Positions 1 through 8,553 of a stretch of 64,000 nucleotides of DNA are shown one piece after another. The stretch spans positions 35,745 through 99,744 of the forward strand of contig NZ_JAJQXX010000012.1 of the NCBI RefSeq assembly GCF_028767025.1, given 5' to 3'. This DNA comes from Blautia sp. XA-2221. GTDB lineage: Bacteria > Bacillota > Clostridia > Lachnospirales > Lachnospiraceae. Below the pieces are notes generated by a model, which was not told the DNA's origin, ran no database searches, and was given only the letters and a program-made list of their open reading frames with translations. The translations under genes were made by a program, and so were the position numbers. The number at the start of each line of letters is the position of its first letter. The first letter of the stretch is position 1.

Positions 1-606
1 AAATTCATTTCTGACTGTTTTCATGGAAACGGATACCGGCTCCTTTTCCTTTAAGCCCACAAAAAATTCTTCCAGATTCTGATAGGTGACAGGCTGATGA
101 GAAAGCCCTGCATACAGAGCTTTTTGTCTGTTATCTGCCTTTTCCATCATTTCCGGAAAACATTTATCATTAAAAAGGCGATATGCTTCCCGGAAATCTT
201 TTTTTGCAATTTCCCGGAAGGCTTCCATATTTTTTATTTCTCTCTGTGTATTGCTGAGGCTGTCCTTTTCTGCATGGATTTCAAAAGGAATTTTGTATTC
301 TCCTACACTGGAGGCTATACACAGCCATCCGCTGCACTGTTCTCCCGGCTTCATTCCGGTTCCGTCCACTCCATAGGGTATGCAGATGGTCGTACCGGAA
401 AATCTGCTGCTTCCGGGAACAAACCTGCGGCTGGACGACGTAACATAGCCCTGGATCTTCTCATTTTCCTCTGTACCAAGATAAAGTTCTCCCCTGACAG
501 TCTTTCCTGCCTCCAGGGAAATCTCCAACCGTTCCTGAGAAAAAAGAAGAGGCGGCTGCCCGTATCTGAATTTTCCACTCAGTAATTGTTCAATCTTTCT
601 CTTCAA
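1..606 (-). CDS. Conserved Lachnospiraceae protein of unknown function, DUF5717-like (partial, runs off the window)
   Basis: An open frame of about 202 codons with no stop runs off the left edge. The only good start is TTG at 606, preceded by AAAGGTG about 8 nt upstream. The N-terminus reads LKRKIEQLLSGKFRYGQPPL, followed by beta-rich segments such as GELYLGTEENEKIQGYV and RFVPGSSRFSGTTICIPYGV. This resembles, from memory, the N-terminus of large hypothetical proteins (DUF5717) found mainly in Lachnospiraceae. No catalytic motif is visible and the function is unknown. The family name is a recollection, not a search result; the reading frame itself is much more certain. Confidence 0.6.
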   Translation of the reverse strand, partial: MKRKIEQLLSGKFRYGQPPLLFSQERLEISLEAGKTVRGELYLGTEENEKIQGYVTSSSRRFVPGSSRFSGTTICIPYGVDGTGMKPGEQCSGWLCIASSVGEYKIPFEIHAEKDSLSNTQREIKNMEAFREIAKKDFREAYRLFNDKCFPEMMEKADNRQKALYAGLSHQPVTYQNLEEFFVGLKEKEPVSVSMKTVRNEF

Positions 607-639
607 TATGGTTCACCTTTTTTTCCTTTTATCTATAAT

Positions 640-867
640 GCGTTTATATATATCGCTCAAAAATGAATGCTCGCTTCGCGTTTTCAACTCGATAAAATAC
701 TTTGTATTTTCTCTCCGGAATCTATCTGCTTCGATTCACGATTCCGTCGATGACATATCGGTAAAAATGAATACTCGCTCCGCTCGTGCTCATTTTTCTT
801 CCGATATGTCACATTATACACTACTATGGGAACAGGCGCAAGAAAGTATCAAACTCTCCTGCGCCTG
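640..867. repeat. Cluster of hairpins in a gene-free stretch
   Basis: The stretch between the partial gene and the kinase (607-977) has no convincing gene. It holds several inverted repeats. TGACATATCGG at 751-761 pairs with CCGATATGTCA at 801-811 around an inner TAAAAATGA/TCATTTTT pairing. AAAATAC-TTT-GTATTTT lies near 695. CAGGCGCA at 833-840 pairs with TGCGCCTG at 861-867. The last is a possible terminator for the kinase gene, although the T-rich tract is weak. The 751-811 hairpin looks like a small palindromic repeat unit; its function is unknown. Confidence 0.5.
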
Positions 868-977
868 GCATTTTCCTTTGTGTGTAATTATGAAACTCCT
901 ATACTATATTAAAAATGATACTTCTGAATTCAGCTGAAGTTATAGTAATCTTGATTTTCCTAATCATCGACATTGAT

Positions 978-1862
978 TTACATCCCACTGTTCACTACCT
1001 CTTCTCTCAGGGGGATAGAGTCAGTTGCACCCGGTCTGGAAACAGCAATAGCGGAAGCCTTAGCCGCAAGCTGAAGTCCCTCCTGAACCGGCATTCCATT
1101 GATAATAGAAGAAATGAAATATCCTGTAAACGTATCTCCTGCCGCAGTGGTATCCACAGCTTTTACCTTATAAATACCCTGGCGATAAATCCCTGTTTCA
1201 TCCTGATAAACAGATCCATCTCCCCCAAGAGTAAGCACGATTGCCGCTTTTGGGTACAGTTCTCTGATTTTTGCCAGAATCTTCTCAGTCTCTTTTTCTC
1301 CTGTAATCTGAAATCCCTCAATTTCATTTACCAGAAACAGACCTACTTTTGTAAGATCACACACTTCCAGCGCTTTATCATAGGGAGATGGATTCAAGAT
1401 AATCATCATCCCTTTTTCATAAGCCTGATCAATAATATAATCCAACTCATTGATCTCATTCTGTAAAAGAAGAATATCTCCTTTTTCAAAAGCTGAAAGA
1501 ACTTCATCCACAAACTCTCTGGTAATTCTGCGGTTGGATCCGCCAAAAAGAAGAATACAATTCTGCCCGTCTTTATCTACCTGAATCACAGTATGTCCGC
1601 TGGGTTCCTGGATTTTCCTGATAAAATCTGTATTTACCCCATTTTTCCTGCAGGTTTCCAAAAGAATATCCCCTTCTTCTCCAATCATTCCAGCATGGAA
1701 TACAGAAATTCCGGCTTTTGCCAAAGCAATAGACTGGTTCAGGCCTTTACCGCCACAAAATATCTTCCTGTCCTTTGACGCCTGGGTTTCCCCTGGTATC
1801 AAAATAGACTCTACCTGATAAACATAATCAAGATTTAAAGAACCAAAGTTTAGAACTTTCAT
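978..1862 (-). CDS. PfkB-family carbohydrate kinase (ribokinase-like)
   Basis: A 294-residue cytosolic sugar kinase of the ribokinase fold, transferring the ATP gamma-phosphate to a sugar hydroxyl. The N-terminus GSLNLDYVYQV and the GGKGLNQSIALAKAG segment fit PfkB signature 1. DTTAAGDTFTGYF near residues 238-250 is signature 2, with the catalytic Asp in AAGD. The length is typical of ribokinases. The ATG at 1862 follows an AAAAGGAGGG ribosome binding site. It stands alone with no ribose transporter nearby, so the substrate (ribose, or another pentose, deoxysugar or nucleoside) cannot be assigned. The family is confident; RbsK identity is not. Confidence 0.85.
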   Translation of the reverse strand: MKVLNFGSLNLDYVYQVESILIPGETQASKDRKIFCGGKGLNQSIALAKAGISVFHAGMIGEEGDILLETCRKNGVNTDFIRKIQEPSGHTVIQVDKDGQNCILLFGGSNRRITREFVDEVLSAFEKGDILLLQNEINELDYIIDQAYEKGMMIILNPSPYDKALEVCDLTKVGLFLVNEIEGFQITGEKETEKILAKIRELYPKAAIVLTLGGDGSVYQDETGIYRQGIYKVKAVDTTAAGDTFTGYFISSIINGMPVQEGLQLAAKASAIAVSRPGATDSIPLREEVVNSGM

Positions 1863-2157
1863 GATATGCCCTCCTTTTATACAGAAAATGCAGCACCCAC
1901 TCTTAGTATAAGATTGAAATATAATGTCAATCTCCCCAGACTCCTTTTCTTATAGTATAACTTTGGTTTTTTGCGCAGTCAAGAACCGTATATCGTATTA
2001 ATTCTTCAATTTATCACAACATTTGTAAACCTTATGCAAAGCAGTCCCACCGTATCTTCATATCCATTTCGTCTATCCCCTGTTTCTTTTCGTTGGAAAA
2101 GCACGAAAAGCCTGTCCTGCGCATAAGCTGTAAATAAATCCCCTTTGAGGTGAAGAC

Positions 2158-2799
2158 TTGAAGACCTTTTTAAAACCTTTGACATCTGCCGAGGAAAAGT
2201 TATATCTTCAGCGTTACCGGGAGGGTGATTTGGAAGCAAAAAATATCCTGATCGAGCATAATCTCCGCCTTGTAGCCCACGTAGTAAAAAAATATCAGGG
2301 TTCCGGTGAAGATCCTGAAGACCTTATCTCCATCGGAACCATTGGTCTGATAAAGGCGATCAGCACCTTTGATGCGGAAAAATCCACGCGTCTTTCCACC
2401 TATGCGGCGCGCTGCATTGATAATGAGCTTCTGATGATGCTCCGTTCCAGAAAAAAACGTTCCCGGGAAATTTTTCTGTACGACCCCATTGGAACAGACA
2501 GAGAAGGAAATGAGATCAGTCTTCTGGATATCATTGAGAGTCCTCCTATAGACATTGTGGAGCAATATGCCACACGACAGGATATCCATCATCTTATCAC
2601 TTCCCTAAAAACTGCTCTAACTCCCAGAGAATACCAGGTCATCTGCCTTCGCTACGGTTTGTTCGGAGCTTCTGAGGAAACTCAGAAAACGATTGCACAG
2701 AAGCTTTCTATCAGCCGTTCCTATGTTTCCCGCATTGAAAAAAACGCCCTCAAAAAACTCCGCTGTCTTTTTGACGAGAAACCGGAAAATCGCAGTTGA
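2158..2799 (+). CDS. sigK: Sporulation sigma factor, SigK type
   Basis: A 213-residue sigma-70 family factor. Region 2 is clear: ARCIDNELLMML is preceded by EDLISIGTIGLIKAISTFD. A DPIGTDREGNEISLLDI linker, characteristic of SigE/SigK, comes next, and region 4 contains an HTH (KLSISRSYVSRIEKNALKKL). SigK directs late mother-cell transcription, including coat genes. The start is TTG at 2158, because an in-frame TGA lies at 2146-2148 and GAGGTG sits 8 nt upstream. The gene is complete, with no skin-like element interrupting it, and seems to lack a long pro-sequence. SigE is the alternative; the N-terminus FLKPLTSAEEKLYLQRYREG favours SigK. Confidence 0.85.
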   Translation: MKTFLKPLTSAEEKLYLQRYREGDLEAKNILIEHNLRLVAHVVKKYQGSGEDPEDLISIGTIGLIKAISTFDAEKSTRLSTYAARCIDNELLMMLRSRKKRSREIFLYDPIGTDREGNEISLLDIIESPPIDIVEQYATRQDIHHLITSLKTALTPREYQVICLRYGLFGASEETQKTIAQKLSISRSYVSRIEKNALKKLRCLFDEKPENRS

Positions 2800-2870
2800 A
2801 TCTCTGTACAACGCCCGACATTTCCCGGCTTTCTCCGGTGAAGGTATCAATCGTTATCCTATCGCACCAT

Positions 2871-2915
2871 AAAAAATACAGGAACCGCCTGATTTTGGCT
2901 GTTCCTGTATTTTTT
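2871..2915. terminator. Bidirectional rho-independent terminator between sigK and trhP
   Basis: AAAAAATACAGGAAC pairs with GTTCCTGTATTTTTT around a short loop. The A tract on one side and T tract on the other let it end both the plus-strand sigK transcript and the convergent minus-strand operon ending in trhP. Confidence 0.8.
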
Positions 2916-2995
2916 GTTGGTATTTTATCTGTCTTTTCTTATGGAATTTCAGGGCTTCTTCAACCCTGGATTTTCTTTTATTCCAGCGTAAAGTT

Positions 2996-4222
2996 TTATG
3001 CCTCTGCCCTTCTGAGCAGATCATATTTTTCCACTTCTGCCCCCAGATCTACTGCAAGCTTCTGCTGTGGATGAGGAGCGCTTTCTACCGCAGCTCCTGT
3101 CTCGTCATAAATAGCCTGAACTGTAACCGTCAGATTTCTTCCGTCCGGCTTCATGACCTCAATGGTTTCTCCAACACTGAACTTATTTCTCTGAGTAATG
3201 TGAACCAGACCTTTTTCGTCAACCTCCTCAGCATATCCCAGATAGGTATATTCTTTTACATAAGTGTTGTTATCATAAATCTGTGTATTCTCATCCGGTT
3301 TTCCATAGAAAAATCCCGTAGTAAACTGGCGGTATGTGCAGTTTGAAATCTGCTCTTTATACCATTCCATATTCTCCTGGTATTTTTCCGGAGATTCCAT
3401 ATAATCGTCAATGGCCTTTCTGTAAGTTCTGGCAACAGTTGCCACATACAAAGCAGTTTTCATACGGCCTTCAATTTTCAGGCTGTCAATTCCGCTTGTA
3501 AGAACATCATCCATATGCTCGATCATGCACAGATCTTTGGAGTTAAAAATGTATGTGCCTCTCTCATTTTCAAAAACCGGCATATACTCCCCTGGCCTTT
3601 TTTCTTCCACAATGGAATATTTCCATCTGCACGGATGAGTACATGCGCCCCGATTGGCATCTCTTCCCACCAGATAATTACTAAGAAGGCAACGGCCTGA
3701 ATAGGAAATACACATAGCCCCGTGAATGAATGTTTCTATTTCCATATCCTCAGGGATATGCGCTCTGATCTCTCTGATCTCTTCCAGGGACAGCTCTCTG
3801 GCAGTTACCACACGTTTTGCCCCCAGCTGATACCAGAATCGATAGGTTTCATAATTGGTGTTATTTGCCTGGGTACTGATATGACATTCGATCTCCGGGC
3901 AGATTTCCTTTGCATAAGTAAAAATTCCCGGATCTGCAATGATCAGTGCATCCGGTTTCAGCTCCTTCAACTCCTGAAGGTACTCCCGGACACCTGAAAG
4001 ATCATCATTATGAGCAAGAATATTTACTGTCACGTAAACCTTTACGCCATGCTCATGGGCAAAAGCAATTCCTTCTGCCATATCTTCTCTGGAAAAGTTT
4101 TTTGCTTTCGCGCGAAGGCCAAATGCCTCTCCGCCAATATAAACAGCATCTGCCCCAAATACTACGGCAATCTTCAGAACTTCCAGACTGCTGGCAGGTA
4201 CCAGTAATTCTATTTTTCTCAT
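2996..4222 (-). CDS. trhP: Peptidase U32-family tRNA hydroxylation protein (TrhP/YrrN-YrrO-like)
   Basis: A 408-residue U32-family protein. The family signature is visible as ETFIHGAMCISYSGRCLLSN near residues 160-180, followed by RGACTHPCRWKY, giving the conserved Cys set. U32 proteins of this type (TrhP in E. coli, YrrN/YrrO in B. subtilis) act in prephenate-dependent hydroxylation of tRNA U34 to ho5U. Its ATG overlaps the stop of the upstream O-methyltransferase gene (ATGA), matching the B. subtilis yrrM-yrrN-yrrO order and supporting joint action on tRNA wobble uridine. B. subtilis has two U32 paralogues here; this window shows only one. The older 'protease' label for this family is probably misleading. 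Confidence 0.82.
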   Translation of the reverse strand: MRKIELLVPASSLEVLKIAVVFGADAVYIGGEAFGLRAKAKNFSREDMAEGIAFAHEHGVKVYVTVNILAHNDDLSGVREYLQELKELKPDALIIADPGIFTYAKEICPEIECHISTQANNTNYETYRFWYQLGAKRVVTARELSLEEIREIRAHIPEDMEIETFIHGAMCISYSGRCLLSNYLVGRDANRGACTHPCRWKYSIVEEKRPGEYMPVFENERGTYIFNSKDLCMIEHMDDVLTSGIDSLKIEGRMKTALYVATVARTYRKAIDDYMESPEKYQENMEWYKEQISNCTYRQFTTGFFYGKPDENTQIYDNNTYVKEYTYLGYAEEVDEKGLVHITQRNKFSVGETIEVMKPDGRNLTVTVQAIYDETGAAVESAPHPQQKLAVDLGAEVEKYDLLRRAEA

Positions 4223-4899
4223 ATCTTCTCCTTATTATGGGATGTTTCCCGTCCAAACGGCTGTTTAATGCTGAGGGCAGCTCCGTCTCCCAGAGGAAGA
4301 ATACTGGTCAGAAGCCGTTCATCATGTTTCAGAGCATAAAGATAATCCCTCATTCTTTTGTAAATGGTTCTGTTTCTCCGCTCTACCAGATAATGAGATT
4401 CAATTAGCTCGCCCTCCTGCAGTACATTATCTGAAAGAAGGATCCCATCAGGATTCAAAAGGCGTACTGCATCCTCCAGCCAGTGAATATACTGTCCCTT
4501 TGCTGCATCCATAAAAATCAGATCAAAGCCAGGTTCCAGTTCCCGGAGAATCTGTCCTGCATCTCCCTCCAGAAGAGTGATCTGCCCGCTCCGTCCTGCC
4601 TTTGCAAAATTTTCTCTGGCAATGGGAATTCTTTTTTCATAATTTTCAATTGTTGTAACCTGAAGCTTCTCAGGTCCATATTCACACATAAGAAGTGTGG
4701 AGAAGCCTACGGCTGTCCCCACTTCCAGAATGCGCTCCGGCTTTTTTACAGCCAGAAGCACCTTTATAAAACTCTGCATTTCTCTCCGGATAATGGGAAC
4801 TCCGGATGACAGAGCATCCTTTTCCAGATTTTCCAGAAAATCTGTGTTTCCCATATCCAGAGAATTAATGTAGGTTCTCATTCTCTCTTCTACGATCAC
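4219..4899 (-). CDS. trmR: SAM-dependent O-methyltransferase, probable tRNA 5-hydroxyuridine methyltransferase TrmR
   Basis: A 226-residue class I methyltransferase of the methyltransf_3 (COMT-like) group. It has LEVGTAVGFSTLLM (SAM motif I, near residue 57), TTIENYEKR (motif II) and FDLIFMDAAKGQYIHWLE (metal/SAM acidic motif). TrmR (YrrM) methylates ho5U34 to mo5U in tRNA. Function is inferred from the family and from the overlapping downstream trhP, the partner that makes ho5U. The start is GTG at 4899, overlapping the stop of the upstream gene (GTGA), with AGGAGG 10 nt upstream. Confidence 0.82.
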   Translation of the reverse strand: MIVEERMRTYINSLDMGNTDFLENLEKDALSSGVPIIRREMQSFIKVLLAVKKPERILEVGTAVGFSTLLMCEYGPEKLQVTTIENYEKRIPIARENFAKAGRSGQITLLEGDAGQILRELEPGFDLIFMDAAKGQYIHWLEDAVRLLNPDGILLSDNVLQEGELIESHYLVERRNRTIYKRMRDYLYALKHDERLLTSILPLGDGAALSIKQPFGRETSHNKEKI

Positions 4900-5297
4900 G
4901 AGTCCGCGCCCTCCTGCTCGGCATCTCCTGCCATGATTGCAAGAAGTCTTGAAGGTTCATAAGCAGTACTCAGAAGATAAGTTCCCGGCTTCATCTGTCC
5001 TTTATAATTGGACAGTTTTTCCTGAATCCAGAACACCTTTGCATCCTCCACAAGCCCCTTGTTCTCCAACGTCTTTGCAATGTCATACACAGAATCATCC
5101 TCTTTGACTACAACAGTAATCTCCTGTCCTTCTCCAGGGCTCATGGGCTGTTGGTCAAAAATATCATGTCCAAATTGATAAGACAGTCTTCCCAGCCAGA
5201 TGATCAGAACAACAATACAGACATAAAGTGCAATTTTAAAAGCACCGCCTGCAACGATCACTCCCGCATTTCCTACCCGGTCTCTTGTGTCTCCCAT
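4896..5297 (-). CDS. Short MltG-like membrane protein without the catalytic domain
   Basis: A 133-residue protein in the position occupied by mltG (yrrL) in B. subtilis. One membrane segment (KIALYVCIVVLIIWLGRLSY, about residues 21-40) is followed by a domain like the N-terminal part of MltG: VVVKEDDSVYDIAKTLENKG, then AKVFWIQEKLSNYKGQMKPG. Full MltG is about 340-380 residues and its catalytic Glu lies in a C-terminal YceG domain that is missing here. It therefore cannot be an active lytic transglycosylase by the known mechanism. It may be a remnant or a regulatory or scaffold form. No frameshift or downstream remnant was seen, because trmR overlaps its stop. Confidence 0.6.
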   Translation of the reverse strand: MGDTRDRVGNAGVIVAGGAFKIALYVCIVVLIIWLGRLSYQFGHDIFDQQPMSPGEGQEITVVVKEDDSVYDIAKTLENKGLVEDAKVFWIQEKLSNYKGQMKPGTYLLSTAYEPSRLLAIMAGDAEQEGADS

Positions 5298-5369
5298 GTT
5301 ATCCTCCTTACTGTCCGCCCGTTTCAGAGCAGCGGAATATCATCCATTCCATTCTGTTATCCAGTCCAG

Positions 5370-7316
5370 TTATGCTTCCATGATGATCGGAAGGATCATC
5401 GGTCTTCTCTTTGTGCGTTTCCACAGATAGTCGCCTACCGCATCCTTGACAACAAGCTTGATCTTGCCCCAGTCTGTAATATTCCTGTCCATACAGGAAT
5501 CCAGAGCCTGCTCTACTACTTCTCTGGCATGTCCCATCAAATCTTCTGATTCACGAACATACACAAAACCTCTGGAAACAATATCCGGTCCTGCAAGAAC
5601 TACATTGCTGTGACGTTCCAGTGTCATGACCACGATCATAATTCCGTCCTCAGCCAGATGCTGCCGGTCTCTGAGCACAATATTTCCCACATCGCCAACT
5701 CCAAGTCCATCTACCAGGATTGCTCCTGTCTGGACATTTCCTGTTATCTGGGCGCTGTTCTCATCCACTTCCAGAACATTTCCCGATGCAAGAATAAAGA
5801 TGTTTTCTTTTGGGATTCCAAGCTCTTCGGCAATGTGCTTCTGAGCAGTCAGATGACGGTATTCTCCATGAACCGGAATCGCATATTTTGGGCGGACCAG
5901 AGAATAGATCAGCTTGATTTCTTCCTGGCATGCATGTCCTGATACATGGGCATCCTGGAAAATAACCTTGGCGCCTTTCATATACAGCTCGTTAATCACC
6001 TTGGATACTGCTTTTTCATTTCCCGGGATCGGGTTTGAACTGAAGATGATAGTGTCGTTTGGCTTAATGGTTATTTTTTTGTGGATATTAGCAGCCATTC
6101 TTGACAGAGCAGCCATAGATTCTCCCTGACTTCCTGTTGTGATCAGAACTACCTTGTCATCCGGATAGTCTTTTACCTGGTCGATCTCGATCAGAGTATT
6201 TTCCGGAATCCGCAGATATCCCAGCTCTGAAGCTGTTGAAATTACATTAACCATACTGCGGCCTTCTACGGCTACCTTTCTGCCAAAGCGGTATGCAGTA
6301 TTGATGATCTGCTGAACACGGTCTACATTTGAGGCAAAGGTTGCAATAATGATCCTGCTGGAATGGAATTCATTAAACAGATTGTCAAAAACTTTACCTA
6401 CGGTACGTTCAGACATGGTAAAGCCCGGACGTTCTGCATTTGTACTGTCGCACATCAGAGCAAGCACGCCTTTTCTTCCAATCTCTGCAAAACGCTGAAG
6501 GTCAATTGCATCACCAAATACCGGTGTGTAATCCACCTTAAAGTCGCCTGTATGGACAACAATTCCCGCAGGTGAATAGATTGCCAGCGCGGAAGCATCC
6601 TGAATACTGTGGTTTGTCTTAATAAACTCAATCGAAAAATCTCCCAGGTTGATCACCTGTCCATGCTTCACTTCTTTCAGCTTTGTGGAACGGACAAGAT
6701 TATGCTCTTTCAGCTTATTGTTGATCAGTCCCAGCGTCAGTTTTGTAGAATAGATAGGAACGTTTACGTCTTTTAAAACATAAGGAAGGGCTCCGATATG
6801 ATCCTCATGTCCGTGAGTGATCACAAATCCCTTGACCTTTGTGATATTGTCTCTCAGATAGGTTACATCCGGAATCACAAGGTCAATACCAAGCATATCA
6901 TCTTCCGGGAAAGACAGACCACAGTCCACTACTACTATACTGTCTCCGTACTCAAAAGCTGTAATATTCATTCCAATCTGTTCCAGACCGCCAAGAGGAA
7001 TGATTTTCAGGCGTTCACTGCTTCTCCGTCCTCTGCGTCCCTGTTTCTGAAAATTTCTTCCGGTATTTTTATTCATGGAATTTCTGGAAGAGTTTTTTAT
7101 TACAGGCTTCTGCTGTCTGGCCTGATTCTTTTCGGGACTTCTCTCCGCAGATTTTTCCTGATATCTGCTGTTCTGCTTTGCCTGAGGTCTGTATTTATTA
7201 TTTTTTGATCTGTTTACCTGTTTTCTTGTATTGTAACCGGCATTTTTTCCATAGCTGCCGTTTCTTCTCTGTCTTTCATCTGTTTCTTTTTTTGTATTGT
7301 TATTATCACTGTTCAA
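5370..7316 (-). CDS. rnj: Ribonuclease J with a long basic N-terminal extension
   Basis: A metallo-beta-lactamase/beta-CASP nuclease for 5'-3' exo- and endonucleolytic RNA decay and maturation. It shows the catalytic HGHEDHIG motif, then HTGDFKVDYTP, and the beta-CASP stretches EGRSMVNV and TTGSQGESMAALSRMA; PVHGEYRHL follows. I place the start at TTG 7316, because GGAGG lies exactly 7 nt upstream, giving 648 residues; an ATG at 7358 is in frame but lacks a visible site. About 100 N-terminal residues are rich in Asn, Lys, Arg and Gln and look disordered. B. subtilis RNase J1 (about 555 residues) lacks this. Confidence 0.92.
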   Translation of the reverse strand: MNSDNNNTKKETDERQRRNGSYGKNAGYNTRKQVNRSKNNKYRPQAKQNSRYQEKSAERSPEKNQARQQKPVIKNSSRNSMNKNTGRNFQKQGRRGRRSSERLKIIPLGGLEQIGMNITAFEYGDSIVVVDCGLSFPEDDMLGIDLVIPDVTYLRDNITKVKGFVITHGHEDHIGALPYVLKDVNVPIYSTKLTLGLINNKLKEHNLVRSTKLKEVKHGQVINLGDFSIEFIKTNHSIQDASALAIYSPAGIVVHTGDFKVDYTPVFGDAIDLQRFAEIGRKGVLALMCDSTNAERPGFTMSERTVGKVFDNLFNEFHSSRIIIATFASNVDRVQQIINTAYRFGRKVAVEGRSMVNVISTASELGYLRIPENTLIEIDQVKDYPDDKVVLITTGSQGESMAALSRMAANIHKKITIKPNDTIIFSSNPIPGNEKAVSKVINELYMKGAKVIFQDAHVSGHACQEEIKLIYSLVRPKYAIPVHGEYRHLTAQKHIAEELGIPKENIFILASGNVLEVDENSAQITGNVQTGAILVDGLGVGDVGNIVLRDRQHLAEDGIMIVVMTLERHSNVVLAGPDIVSRGFVYVRESEDLMGHAREVVEQALDSCMDRNITDWGKIKLVVKDAVGDYLWKRTKRRPMILPIIMEA

Positions 7317-7361
7317 ATAATGCACCTCCATTTTCATGTGCAAATTTCCGCACGACAACTC

Positions 7362-7382
7362 AGGAATGCCGGTGGCATTCCT
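7362..7382 (-). promoter_or_regulatory. Hairpin in the leader of the RNase J gene
   Basis: AGGAATGCC pairs with GGCATTCCT around a 3-nt loop, 46 nt upstream of the proposed rnj start and downstream of the DUF1292 gene. No T tract follows, so it is not a typical terminator. It may be a processing or autoregulatory structure; this is inference. Confidence 0.4.
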
Positions 7383-7474
7383 TCATCATCCGTCAAATTT
7401 CGCTTATTCTGATTTCATTTTCGTAATTTAAAAATACAGTGCCTGAGTTTATAGTCCGTTCCAGTCCGAAAATC

Positions 7475-7732
7475 CTATATTTCCAGATCCACATCATCCA
7501 GCATCTGTTCAAAAACCTTATAAACAGCCTGCAGTTCTTCTTCGTTTTCCACCATTTCGTAGCAGGCTTCCGGGCTGTCCTGAGAAGAACAGTCTTTCAG
7601 AATATACGCAGATGCCTCATCATCCAGAGAATCTGATACCAGAAGATAGGATCTGCCTCCTATCATTGTCTGTTCCTCTACATAAAACTCTTCTGTTGTC
7701 CCTTCCGGGGTCTGAAATTTTATTTTTTTCAT
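7475..7732 (-). CDS. DUF1292 family protein (YrzB-like)
   Basis: An 85-residue acidic protein (MKKIKFQTPEGTTEEFYVEE...), a size and pattern typical of DUF1292/YrzB. The family's function is not established. It sits between ruvX and rnj in the same order (yrzL-yrrK-yrzB) as in B. subtilis, which is the main support. The 10-bp gap to ruvX implies cotranscription. Confidence 0.75.
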   Translation of the reverse strand: MKKIKFQTPEGTTEEFYVEEQTMIGGRSYLLVSDSLDDEASAYILKDCSSQDSPEACYEMVENEEELQAVYKVFEQMLDDVDLEI

Positions 7733-7742
7733 ACTGCTGTCC

Positions 7743-8168
7743 TTATCTGTTTGCTGAACAATCCAGATATCCCTGCAGGATCAACACTGCTGCCAGGGAA
7801 TCCAGATGTTCCTTTCTGTCTTCACGGCGTACTCCGCCCTCCATGAGAACACGGTTCGCCTCCATTGTCGTCAGACGTTCGTCCCACATCTCCACAGGCA
7901 GTCCCGTTCTTTTCTCCAGCATTTCTTTAAATTCCAGAGATTTTTCTGCCCGCTCTCCAAGTGTATTGTTCATATTCTTCGGAAGTCCCACAACAATTTT
8001 TTCCACACCATACTCAGCTATCAGCTCTTCAATACGCGCAAGTGTCCTGCGAAGCTTGTTTTCCTGCTTTCTCCATATGGTTTCTACTTTCTGGGCAGTC
8101 AGCCCCAGAGGATCACTGACTGCCACTCCTACGGTCTTTGATCCGTAATCCAATCCAAGTATACGCAT
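7743..8168 (-). CDS. ruvX: Putative pre-16S rRNA nuclease / Holliday junction resolvase-like YqgF (RuvX)
   Basis: A 141-residue RNase H-fold protein. It shows [20 protein letters not shown] (first acidic residue), [11 protein letters not shown] (GLP motif) and WDERLTT (second acidic motif), as in YqgF/RuvX. The family processes the 5' end of 16S rRNA in E. coli. Its start lies 1 bp after the ireB stop, indicating one operon. Confidence 0.88.
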   Translation of the reverse strand: MRILGLDYGSKTVGVAVSDPLGLTAQKVETIWRKQENKLRRTLARIEELIAEYGVEKIVVGLPKNMNNTLGERAEKSLEFKEMLEKRTGLPVEMWDERLTTMEANRVLMEGGVRREDRKEHLDSLAAVLILQGYLDCSANR

Positions 8169-8169
8169 A

Positions 8170-8442
8170 TCAACGTTCCCAGGAGCGATTCTTAATATAC
8201 TCGTTCAGAAGCTCCTCTACCAGTTCATCTCTCTCAACCTTCATGATCATGCTTCTTGCACCTTTATGGCTGGTGATATAGGTGGGGTCACCGGACATGA
8301 TATAACCAACGATCTGATTCACCGGATTATATCCTTTTTCGTCCATTGCGTTATACACCAGATCCAGAACCTCTTTTACTTCCAGTTCCTGATCCGGCTT
8401 TGTCCTGAAATACTGTGTATTTCCCAAATTGTTTTCTGTCAT
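8170..8442 (-). CDS. ireB: IreB-family (UPF0297, YrzL) regulatory protein
   Basis: A 90-residue protein with [20 protein letters not shown] and [20 protein letters not shown], conserved in UPF0297. In Enterococcus, IreB is a small phosphoprotein substrate of the Ser/Thr kinase IreK that affects cephalosporin tolerance. Here it heads the conserved ireB-ruvX-DUF1292 block; a kinase link is not visible in the window. Confidence 0.85.
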   Translation of the reverse strand: MTENNLGNTQYFRTKPDQELEVKEVLDLVYNAMDEKGYNPVNQIVGYIMSGDPTYITSHKGARSMIMKVERDELVEELLNEYIKNRSWER

Positions 8443-8518
8443 TTTCTCTCACGTCCTTACTATTATTTCTTTTCTATTTTAATATAATTCACTCCAAAAT
8501 ACAAGGAGAGTTTTGTAC

Positions 8519-8553
8519 CGGGTTACTGTTCACTCCGTTCACCGCTCAAAATA
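8519..8553. repeat. Possible fragment of the dispersed repeat forming the 3' end of mtaB
   Basis: The start of this stretch, TTACTGTTCACTCCGTTCAC, matches the beginning of the repeat copy near 49198 at 18 of 20 positions; after an 8-nt gap, GCTCAAAATA matches again. It encodes the last residues of MtaB and its stop. It is short, so shared ancestry is not proven. Confidence 0.4.

Noticed and set aside
97..585. Plus-strand frame at the left edge
   Set aside because: Lies opposite a better minus-strand gene with a ribosome site and conserved-looking sequence.
2158..2799. A skin-type interruption of sigK
   Set aside because: The sigK frame is continuous from TTG to stop, so no element is inserted here.
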